From positions 10,921 through 17,426 of the forward strand of contig DKDF01000115.1 in NCBI GenBank assembly GCA_002451755.1: 6,506 bases of DNA. Reading direction: 5' to 3'. This DNA comes from Ruminococcaceae bacterium UBA6855. GTDB taxonomy: Bacteria > Bacillota > Clostridia > Oscillospirales > Acutalibacteraceae. A program made the translations under genes and the position numbers. Every line of letters begins with the position of its first letter. Within the stretch, counting starts at the first letter, position 1. The notes beneath the pieces are model-generated. The model was not told where the DNA came from, ran no database searches, and saw only the letters and a program-made list of their open reading frames with translations. Of this stretch, positions 1 to 4,844 are shown in pieces.

Positions 1-289
1 CCGTAAGAAATCCCGCCGGCACGCCGAGAACAATTGCGCCCGCGGTGCCGTATATGCTCGTCAGGATAAACGGCAATATGCCGTATGACGGCTCTGCCGA
101 TGTCGGCGACCACGATTTGCCGAAGAGAAAGGGGACGAGCCCGATTTTCTTTATCGCGGGTATGCCGGATATTACAAGATAGACGGTTATTATCAGTACG
201 CATCCTACCGTGACTAAACCGAGAAAGAGAAATATGCCGTGGATAATTGCCTCAAACAGTCTTTTTCTCTGAACTTTTTTATCTTTCAT
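1..289 (-). CDS. pstC: PstC, phosphate ABC transporter permease (N-terminal 96 residues; gene runs off the left edge)
   Basis: PstC is one of the two membrane permeases (with PstA) of the PstSCAB high-affinity phosphate importer. Read from the ATG at 289, the visible 96 codons begin with a short basic stretch (MKDKKVQRKR). A long hydrophobic membrane helix follows at about residues 13-41, then an extracellular segment containing FLFGKSWSP and YGILPFILTS, which is typical of PstC just before its transport domain. A second hydrophobic stretch starts near residue 72 and is cut by the window edge. A Shine-Dalgarno-like AAAGG (299-303) lies 9 nt before the ATG. The gene follows pstS on the same strand with a 61-nt gap that holds a hairpin, the normal pst order. 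The transport domain is outside the window, so PstC is chosen over PstA from the N-terminal motif and from gene order. Confidence 0.9.
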   Translation of the reverse strand, partial: MKDKKVQRKRLFEAIIHGIFLFLGLVTVGCVLIITVYLVISGIPAIKKIGLVPFLFGKSWSPTSAEPSYGILPFILTSIYGTAGAIVLGVPAGFLT

Positions 290-314
290 ATTTTTCTGCC
301 TTTCGGAAACGGAT

Positions 315-345
315 AAAAAGAGGCGGTCGTCGGACTGCCTCTTTT
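315..345 (-). terminator. Hairpin between pstS and pstC, likely a partial (attenuating) terminator
   Basis: On the minus strand a 9-bp perfect stem (AAAAGAGGC with GCCTCTTTT) encloses a further 3-bp inner stem beyond one mismatch, and it is followed by five Ts. It starts 5 nt after the pstS stop and ends about 25 nt before pstC. In pst operons such a hairpin commonly lets the abundant binding protein be made in excess over the membrane components. Partial readthrough is inferred, since pstC has no other visible promoter. Confidence 0.75.
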
Positions 346-350
346 GTGTT

Positions 351-1163
351 TTAAGCTACGGGTACTGCGCCGGCTTTTGAAATTATGTCGGCGGCTTCCT
401 TTGATGTCGCGAAGTCGAAGAACTTCTGCGCGGTTTCCGAAAGCTCGGTTCCTGCCTTTGTTACAAAGACAAACGGACGCTGTATTTTGTAGCTGCCGTC
501 TTTGACGGTGTCCTCGGTCGGGGTAACACCGTCTACTTTGAGAGCCTTTACCGTGTCCTTTATCGCCGCGAGCGAGGCGTAGCCTATCGCATTGGGGTTC
601 TGCGCGACAGTTGCGATAACGTCGCCTGTCGAAGTCAGCTCCTGGCGGTATTTGCATTTGTCAGCCGTGCCGGTTATCGATTCAAATCCGTCCCTTGTTC
701 CGCTTCCGGCTTCGCGCCCTATAAGAACTATCTGAGCGTCGCTGCCGCCGACCTCTTTCCAGTTTGTGATTTCCCTGGTGTAGATTTTTGCTATCTGCTC
801 GGCGGAAAGATCGGATACATTATTAGAGGGATTCACTATCACTGCGATTCCGTCAAGGGCAACTGTAGTTTCCGTCAGCCCCTTTGCCTTTTCCTCGTCC
901 TTGAGCGCTCTGCTTGAAAGCCCTATGTCGCAGCGGCCTTCGAGCGCGGCGGTGATTCCCGAGCCCGAGCCGGTGGGATTGTAAGTGAACTTTGCGCCGC
1001 TGTTCTTTTCAGTGAAAGACTCGCCGAGCGCGCCTATGACTTTTTCCATTGATGTTGAGCCGTCTGTCGAGACCGTGCCCGATGCGTTGTTACCGCGCGA
1101 GCATCCTGCGAAGATGAGAAGTGCCGCAAGAAGCGCGGATGCAATGCAAATGATCTTTTTCAT
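351..1163 (-). CDS. pstS: PstS, lipoprotein phosphate-binding protein of the Pst ABC transporter
   Basis: PstS captures inorganic phosphate outside the membrane and delivers it to PstCAB. I start it at the ATG at 1163, giving 270 aa, rather than at the in-frame ATG at 1187. Only the inner ATG has a good AAGGAG (1173-1178) at 9 nt, and it begins directly with the signal peptide. The signal is MKKIICIASA followed by a hydrophobic core and a lipobox (IFAGC) with the lipid-anchored Cys at residue 21. Phosphate-binding elements are visible: STDGSTSMEKV at 32-42, NPTGSGSGI at 62-70, DIGLSSR at 79-85 and GREAGSGTRDGFE at 149-161. NAIGYASLAAI at 191-201 is also typical. Length fits the shorter Gram-positive PstS proteins. 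It is the first gene of the operon, with pstC next. It is probably induced by phosphate starvation through the repeats at 1236-1275. Confidence 0.96.
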   Translation of the reverse strand: MKKIICIASALLAALLIFAGCSRGNNASGTVSTDGSTSMEKVIGALGESFTEKNSGAKFTYNPTGSGSGITAALEGRCDIGLSSRALKDEEKAKGLTETTVALDGIAVIVNPSNNVSDLSAEQIAKIYTREITNWKEVGGSDAQIVLIGREAGSGTRDGFESITGTADKCKYRQELTSTGDVIATVAQNPNAIGYASLAAIKDTVKALKVDGVTPTEDTVKDGSYKIQRPFVFVTKAGTELSETAQKFFDFATSKEAADIISKAGAVPVA

Positions 1164-1172
1164 AAACGAAAT

Positions 1173-1178
1173 CTCCTT
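1173..1178 (-). promoter_or_regulatory. Ribosome binding site that fixes the pstS start
   Basis: AAGGAG on the minus strand sits 9 nt before the ATG at 1163. It lies inside the upstream in-frame extension that would begin at 1187, so the longer start would bury it in coding sequence. This supports the shorter lipoprotein-type start. Confidence 0.85.
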
Positions 1179-1220
1179 GTCTGTCATGTTTGTTTTTGCG
1201 GGTCTGAACCCTACATCTAC

Positions 1221-1275
1221 AGCATACAGACTCGGTGTAAAATCAAAAAGCCGATTTTTGTAAAATCGATGTCAA
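1221..1275 (-). promoter_or_regulatory. Candidate Pho-type direct repeats and promoter for pstS
   Basis: On the minus strand TTGACA (1275-1270), five bases, then TTTACA (1264-1259) form an 11-bp-period repeat. A further TTTACA lies at 1241-1236. This resembles the TT(A/T/C)ACA tandem boxes bound by PhoP in Bacillus-type bacteria. A weak -10-like TATGCT (1226-1221) follows the last box at 9 nt, which would place transcription start near 1214 with the boxes at about -22 to -61. No good -35 precedes that -10 at normal spacing, as expected for an activator-dependent promoter. The repeats are seen directly; the PhoP assignment is inferred from resemblance and from the pstS context. Confidence 0.45.
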
Positions 1276-1369
1276 AACAATAAATCGACTAATATAGCTG
1301 CGCGATTGTATATAATACACAATTATGTAATTTGCATTTTGTAGGATATGTAGACTTTTCGCTTATTTC

Positions 1370-1409
1370 CTTACAAAAGGATTACAATTTGTTTATTGTA
1401 TGTTATAAT
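1370..1409 (+). promoter_or_regulatory. Promoter of the alpha/beta hydrolase gene, with 11-bp direct repeats over the -35
   Basis: A perfect -10 TATAAT (1404-1409) is preceded by TG at 1401-1402, giving an extended -10. A -35-like ATTACA (1381-1386) lies 17 bp upstream. The -35 belongs to a repeat series with 11-bp period: CTTACA (1370-1375), ATTACA (1381-1386) and the weaker TTTATT (1392-1397). This could be a Pho-type activator site facing the hydrolase. Predicted start is near 1416, leaving a 60-nt leader with GGAGG at 1461-1465, 11 nt before the ATG. The promoter itself is convincing; its regulator is inference. Confidence 0.7.
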
Positions 1410-1476
1410 ATCACATATAGGAGATCGTTTCGGTCTTGTATTAAAGATCACCGTAAAATCGGAGGCTTAATTTATC

Positions 1477-2430
1477 ATGGAAATCGTAAGAAAAGAATAT
1501 TCATTTAAATCCGCAACTGGTCTTTGCGATATCTACGCGCGCAGCTGGGCGCCCGCGGATAAGGACAGCGTCAAGGCAATATTCCAGATAACCCACGGTA
1601 TGGCGGAGCACGGCGAGCGTTACGCCCGTTTTGCGAAGAAGCTCTGCGAGCACGGCTATGCTGTCTTTGCACAGGATCATATCGGTCACGGCAAGTCCGT
1701 CGCGTCCGACGATGACCTCGGCTATTTTGGCGAGAAGGACGGCTGGAGAGATTTTGTCATCGACTGCCGCTCGCTTACCGATATCGCCCGCGAGGAGTAC
1801 CACGGCAAGCCCGTCGTATTCTTCGGTCACAGCATGGGCTCGTTCATCGCGAGAAGCTATACCGCTAAATATAATGATGTTCAGGCGGCCATCTTCTGCG
1901 GCACAAGCGGAAAGAATCCCGCCGCACCTATTGCCATAAAGCTTGCAAGCTTCGTCGGCAAGAGCCGCGGCAGCCGTCATAAGAGCGAGTTTATCAACAA
2001 CCTCGCTTTCGGCAACTACAACAAGAAGTTCGACAATGTCAAGACCGAGTTCGATTGGCTTACCAGAGACGAGGACGAGGTTCAGAAATATATCGACGAT
2101 AAATACTGCGGCTTCCTCTTCAGCGCGGCGGGCTATAAAGACCTGTTCTCTGTCCTCAATTCCGTCTCCGGCAAGGATTGGTATGAGCAGCTCTCTACCG
2201 ATATCCCGGTTCTCGTCGTCTCCGGTTCAATGGATCCCGTCGGCGATTATTCAAAGGGCGTGACTCAGGTCGCCGAGGATCTCAAGGCTACAGGCCACGA
2301 TGTCACCCTCAAGCTCTTTGACGGCGGCAGACATGAGATTCTCAACGAGACAAACCGTGATGAGGTCGAGGATTATATCGCCGCATGGGCTGATGCGGCT
2401 CTCGAAAACGGCGCAAAGAAAGCAGAATAA
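1477..2430 (+). CDS. Alpha/beta hydrolase of the monoglyceride lipase / lysophospholipase type (serine aminopeptidase S33 fold)
   Basis: This 317-aa soluble enzyme probably hydrolyses ester bonds of acylglycerols or lysophospholipids; the exact substrate cannot be read from sequence. It has the full alpha/beta hydrolase layout. An oxyanion-hole HGMAEHGERY lies at 40-49 and QDHIGHGKS at 66-74. The nucleophile elbow GHSMGS at 117-122 carries Ser119. A cap region spans about 140-235. The acid Asp253 is in SGSMDPVG, and the catalytic His286 is in GGRHEILNE. There is no signal peptide or membrane helix, so it should be cytoplasmic. Length and motifs match the lipase family often annotated as PldB-like lysophospholipase. 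It is monocistronic, with its own promoter upstream, GGAGG before the ATG and a strong terminator 12 bases after the stop. It is divergent from pstS, which makes phosphate-responsive lipid turnover possible but unproven. Confidence 0.9.
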   Translation: MEIVRKEYSFKSATGLCDIYARSWAPADKDSVKAIFQITHGMAEHGERYARFAKKLCEHGYAVFAQDHIGHGKSVASDDDLGYFGEKDGWRDFVIDCRSLTDIAREEYHGKPVVFFGHSMGSFIARSYTAKYNDVQAAIFCGTSGKNPAAPIAIKLASFVGKSRGSRHKSEFINNLAFGNYNKKFDNVKTEFDWLTRDEDEVQKYIDDKYCGFLFSAAGYKDLFSVLNSVSGKDWYEQLSTDIPVLVVSGSMDPVGDYSKGVTQVAEDLKATGHDVTLKLFDGGRHEILNETNRDEVEDYIAAWADAALENGAKKAE

Positions 2431-2442
2431 AAATTTTAATTC

Positions 2443-2482
2443 ACAGAGCAGGGGAGTTGTCCTCTGCTCTGTATCTTTTTTT
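2443..2482 (+). terminator. Rho-independent terminator of the hydrolase gene
   Basis: A 13-bp stem with one G-U pair (ACAGAGCAGGGGA with TCCTCTGCTCTGT) and the loop GTTG is followed after three bases by seven Ts at 2476-2482. It begins 12 nt after the stop codon. The Fe-S operon's operator-promoter begins 6 nt beyond the T-tract, so the two transcription units are tightly insulated. Confidence 0.93.
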
Positions 2483-2487
2483 ATTCA

Positions 2488-2514
2488 ACCTATTGACATA
2501 GTATGTAAATGGGT
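2488..2514 (+). promoter_or_regulatory. 27-bp palindromic operator candidate over the -35 box and spacer, probably for the Rrf2/IscR-type regulator
   Basis: The sequence is an inverted repeat centred on the G at 2501, with 11 of 13 base pairs matching. The left half is ACCTATTGACATA and the right half is TATGTAAATGGGT; the inner 11 bp (ACATAGTATGT) are a perfect dyad. It covers the whole -35 box and all but the last base of the promoter spacer, so a bound dimer would block RNA polymerase. The operon encodes an Rrf2-family regulator (4253-4660), and IscR-type proteins bind long (about 25-bp) dyads. Assignment to that regulator is inference; the palindrome is observed. Confidence 0.7.
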
Positions 2515-2521
2515 ATATAAT
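2493..2521 (+). promoter_or_regulatory. Consensus sigma-A-type promoter of the nifS-nifU-rrf2 operon
   Basis: TTGACA (2493-2498) and TATAAT (2516-2521) are separated by exactly 17 bp. Both hexamers match the housekeeping consensus in every position. Predicted start is near 2528, giving a leader of about 74 nt in which I see no riboswitch or T-box. GAGAGGAG at 2583-2590 is the ribosome binding site of the first gene. A promoter this strong usually needs a repressor, which fits the palindrome laid over it. Confidence 0.92.
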
Positions 2522-2601
2522 CGTTGCGGAATCGGGGGAACGGGTCGAATGATTTGTTTTCCTGTGAACATACTTGATTATTGAGAGGAGTTCTGATATA
2601 A

Positions 2602-3792
2602 ATGACCACTATCTATGTTGATAACGCGGCCACGACAAAGACGAGCCGCACAGCAATAGAAGCGATGCTGCCGTATATGGACAAGGTTTACGGCAACCCG
2701 TCGAGCCTCCATTCCGTCGGACAGGCTGCGGCGGACGCGCTGAGAAAAGCACGCGAAGAGGCGGCTGAGGTTCTTGGCTGCGAGCCCAACGAAATAACCT
2801 TTACCTCCGGCGGCAGCGAGGCTGATAATCAAGCGCTCGTTTCCGCGGCGGCTATCGGCGCAAGAAAGGGTAAGAAGCATATAATCTCCACCGCGTTCGA
2901 GCATCACGCAATCCTGCATACGCTCAAGAAGCTCGAAAAAGAGGGCTTTGAAGTGACGCTCCTCGATGTGCACGAAAATGGTATGGTCTCGGCTCAGCAG
3001 GTCGCTGACGCTATCCGCGAGGACACTTGCCTTGTGTCTGTTATGTACGCAAACAACGAGATCGGCAGCATCCAGCCTATCGCCGAGATAGGTGCTGTAT
3101 GTAAAGAAAAGGGCGTTATCTTCCATACCGATGCCGTTCAGGCTGTCGGTCATGTCCATATAAATGTCAAGGAAGAGAATATCGATATGCTCTCCCTCTC
3201 GGCTCATAAGTTCCACGGACCCAAGGGCGTCGGACTTCTCTATGCCCGCAAGGGTGTCAGACTGACGAATATTATCGAGGGCGGTGCGCAGGAGCGCGGC
3301 AAGCGTGCAGGCACCGAAAATATCCCCGGTATCGTCGGCATGGTCGCGGCTCTCAAAGAGGCGAACGCCAATATCGATGCAAACGCCGAGAAAGTGTCCG
3401 CTCTGCGCGACAGACTTATAGAGGGCCTTGCAAAGATACCGCACAGCGCATTGAACGGAGACCGCACAAAGCGTCTGCCCGGCAATGTCAGCTTCTGCTT
3501 CGAGGGTATCGAGGGCGAGTCGCTTCTGCTTCTGCTCGATGCAAAGGGCATATGCGCTTCCTCTGGCTCCGCCTGCACCTCGGGTTCGCTCGATCCGAGC
3601 CATGTGCTTCTCGCTATCGGCCGCCCGCATGAGGTTGCCCATGGCTCCCTGCGCCTGACGCTCAGCGAGGAGAACACGCAGGAAGAGGTCGATTATATAA
3701 TCGAAGAGACCACCAAGGTTGTCAAATATCTTAGAGATCTTTCGCCCGTGTGGAAAGAGCTTCTGAGCGGCGAGAGAAAATTCACTTTCTGA
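2602..3792 (+). CDS. nifS: Cysteine desulfurase, NifS/IscS type
   Basis: This 396-aa PLP enzyme removes sulfur from L-cysteine as an enzyme-bound persulfide, yielding alanine, and passes it to the scaffold encoded next. Motifs in order: substrate/PLP region VDNAATT at 6-12, NPSSLHSVG at 32-40, TFTSGGSEADN at 66-76, FEHHAIL with PLP-stacking His101 at 99-105, HTDAVQ with Asp177, and SLSAHKFHGPKG with the PLP-binding Lys203. Then come GTENIPGIVG at 237-246 and the catalytic persulfide loop SSGSACTSG with Cys325, and finally GSLRLTLS with Arg351. Length and the extended Cys loop fit the group I (NifS/IscS) class rather than SufS. It heads the operon: GAGAGGAG lies 11 nt before the ATG, and the scaffold gene starts 15 nt after the stop. 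No nitrogenase gene is in view, so a general housekeeping role in Fe-S assembly is more likely than nitrogen fixation. The choice between the names nifS and iscS is convention. Confidence 0.96.
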   Translation: MTTIYVDNAATTKTSRTAIEAMLPYMDKVYGNPSSLHSVGQAAADALRKAREEAAEVLGCEPNEITFTSGGSEADNQALVSAAAIGARKGKKHIISTAFEHHAILHTLKKLEKEGFEVTLLDVHENGMVSAQQVADAIREDTCLVSVMYANNEIGSIQPIAEIGAVCKEKGVIFHTDAVQAVGHVHINVKEENIDMLSLSAHKFHGPKGVGLLYARKGVRLTNIIEGGAQERGKRAGTENIPGIVGMVAALKEANANIDANAEKVSALRDRLIEGLAKIPHSALNGDRTKRLPGNVSFCFEGIEGESLLLLLDAKGICASSGSACTSGSLDPSHVLLAIGRPHEVAHGSLRLTLSEENTQEEVDYIIEETTKVVKYLRDLSPVWKELLSGERKFTF

Positions 3793-3807
3793 GAGGAGTA
3801 ATTCAAA

Positions 3808-4248
3808 ATGGCATTATACAGCGATAAGGTTATGGATCATTTCATGAATCCGCGCAACGTCGGCGAGATCGCCGATGCGGACGGTGTCGGCGAGGTCGGC
3901 AACGCGAAGTGCGGCGATATAATGAAGATGTATCTCAAGATAAAAGACGGAAAAATCGACGATGTCAAGTTTGAGACTTTCGGCTGTGCGAGCGCAATAG
4001 CCTCGTCCTCCATGGCTACCGAGCTTATAAAGGGCAAGACTATTGACGAGGCTCTTGCCGTCACAAATAAGCAGGTCGTCGATGAGCTCGACGGACTCCC
4101 GGCGCACAAGCTGCACTGCTCCGTGCTCGCCGAAGAGGCTATAAAGTCCGCCGTCAAGGATTACTACGACAAGAACGGCATCGAGTATGACCACAGCAAG
4201 TTCCCCGAGTGCGAGGACTGCGAGAGCTGCGGCTGCCGCATGGTGTAA
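3808..4248 (+). CDS. nifU: Fe-S cluster scaffold protein, NifU N-terminal domain / IscU type
   Basis: This 146-aa protein is the scaffold on which sulfur from the desulfurase and iron are joined into a cluster. The IscU-like domain fills about residues 1-125. Its three cluster ligands are visible: Cys35 in NAKCGD (with Asp37), Cys60 in TFGCASAIASS, and Cys104 in LHCSVLAEEAI. LPAHK (97-101) occupies the place of the LPPVK chaperone-binding motif of Escherichia coli IscU, and no hscA/hscB gene is nearby. The last 12 residues form a cysteine-rich tail (CEDCESCGCRMV, Cys135, 138, 141 and 143) absent from classical IscU. The C-terminal thioredoxin-like domain of full NifU is missing, as in most short clostridial scaffolds. 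The ribosome binding site GAGGAG (3793-3798) lies in the 15-nt gap after nifS. The regulator gene follows only 4 nt after its stop. Confidence 0.95.
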   Translation: MALYSDKVMDHFMNPRNVGEIADADGVGEVGNAKCGDIMKMYLKIKDGKIDDVKFETFGCASAIASSSMATELIKGKTIDEALAVTNKQVVDELDGLPAHKLHCSVLAEEAIKSAVKDYYDKNGIEYDHSKFPECEDCESCGCRMV

Positions 4249-4252
4249 AACT

Positions 4253-4660
4253 ATGATGGTATCAAGCCGCGGCAGATACGCCCTGCGCGTCATGGCGGAT
4301 CTTGCCGAAAATGAAAAAGACGGCGCGTTTATCCCGCTCAAGGAGATTGCCGAGCGCGAAGAACTCTCGCTCAAATATCTCGAAAGCATTATGACAACGC
4401 TCTCGAAAGCGGGGCTTGTCGAAGGCGCGCACGGAAAGGGCGGCGGCTACCGGCTCAAAAGAAAGCCGGAGGAGTACAGAGTCAGCGAGATTCTGAAGCT
4501 CACCGAAGGCTCGCTCGCTCCCGTCTCGTGCGTTGAGGGCGGCTGCGACCCCTGCGAGAATGCCGGCTCATGCCGTACCCGCGCGATGTGGACGAAGCTC
4601 GATAAACTCATCAATGATTTCTTCGACGGCATAACAATAGCCGACCTGATGATTAAATAA
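4253..4660 (+). CDS. Rrf2/IscR-family transcriptional regulator with a cysteine cluster
   Basis: This 135-aa winged-helix repressor probably senses Fe-S cluster supply and controls its own operon. The start at 4253 gives MMVSSRGRYALRVMADLA, matching the family N-terminus in length. The open frame extends upstream into nifU, but that extension has no family similarity. The helix-turn-helix lies at about 28-55 (LKEIAEREELSLKYLESIM) and the wing at about 60-70 (HGKGGGYRLKR). The sensor loop holds Cys93, Cys98, Cys101 and Cys107, followed by RTRAMW. In Escherichia coli IscR the ligands are three Cys and His107 in LTHALW; here the His position is Arg110 and a fourth Cys is present. It starts 4 nt after the nifU stop with no clear ribosome binding site, so translational coupling is likely. 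That would keep the regulator scarce relative to the enzymes. Lack of the CymR-type Cys-free core argues against a purely cysteine-metabolism regulator. Confidence 0.92.
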   Translation: MMVSSRGRYALRVMADLAENEKDGAFIPLKEIAEREELSLKYLESIMTTLSKAGLVEGAHGKGGGYRLKRKPEEYRVSEILKLTEGSLAPVSCVEGGCDPCENAGSCRTRAMWTKLDKLINDFFDGITIADLMIK

Positions 4661-4702
4661 CAAAACGACCGCCGGGATAAATCCTGACGGTCGCTTGTTT
4701 TG
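4661..4702 (+). terminator. Terminator hairpin closing the Fe-S operon
   Basis: The stem pairs GACCGCCGGGA (4667-4677) with TCCTGACGGTC (4682-4692), with one C-A mismatch and one G-T pair, around the loop TAAA. Beyond a small bulge, CAAAAC (4661-4666) pairs with GTTTTG (4697-4702), giving a T-rich 3' side. It begins immediately after the rrf2 stop. The A-rich 5' side could also let it act on minus-strand transcripts arriving from rhaD. Confidence 0.8.
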
Positions 4703-4807
4703 CTTATTCAGCTTTTGCGTTTTATCTTTCTGCTTATCGATATTATTGTAATAATGCAGAGTGCGGATTCGCAGAGAATCAGCAGGACATTTACTCCGTT
4801 TATAGAA

Positions 4808-4835
4808 GCAAGCCGCACTGTAGAATGCGGCTTGC
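4808..4835 (-). terminator. Perfect 10-bp hairpin after rhaD, probable transcription terminator
   Basis: GCAAGCCGCA (4808-4817) and TGCGGCTTGC (4826-4835) form a perfect GC-rich stem with an 8-nt loop, starting 9 nt beyond the rhaD stop. On the minus strand it is followed only by TTCTATAAA, so the T-tract is poor. On the plus strand a somewhat T-rich stretch (ACTTGTATTTT) follows. It may end rhaAD transcripts inefficiently, with the hairpin at 4661-4702 as backup, or protect the mRNA 3' end. Confidence 0.6.
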
Positions 4836-4844
4836 ACTTGTATT

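Noticed and set aside
1164..1187. Eight-residue N-terminal extension of PstS (start at 1187)
   Set aside because: It would put the ribosome binding site inside the gene and place acidic residues ahead of the lipoprotein signal peptide.
1306..1322. Rex-type redox operator (TTGT...ACAA)
   Set aside because: The arms fit, but the full site is 17 bp with an odd centre, whereas Rex boxes are 18 bp with TTGTTAA-N4-TTAACAA; inner bases also differ.
2528..2601. Riboswitch or cysteine T-box in the nifS leader
   Set aside because: The leader is only about 74 nt, has no terminator hairpin and no T-box-like conserved sequence.
2578..3642. Long minus-strand open frame (354 codons) opposite the cysteine desulfurase gene
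   Set aside because: It lies almost entirely antisense to a clear nifS with intact catalytic motifs, and its translation has no recognisable domain. The open frame follows from codon bias of the real gene.
4187..4252. Upstream extension of the Rrf2 regulator into nifU
   Set aside because: The added residues (alanine-rich) have no similarity to the family N-terminus, while MMVSSRGRYALR at 4253 matches the expected beginning.
3814..4389. Minus-strand open frame opposite nifU and the start of the Rrf2 gene
   Set aside because: It spans two genes of a well supported operon on the other strand and resembles no family; a shadow frame.
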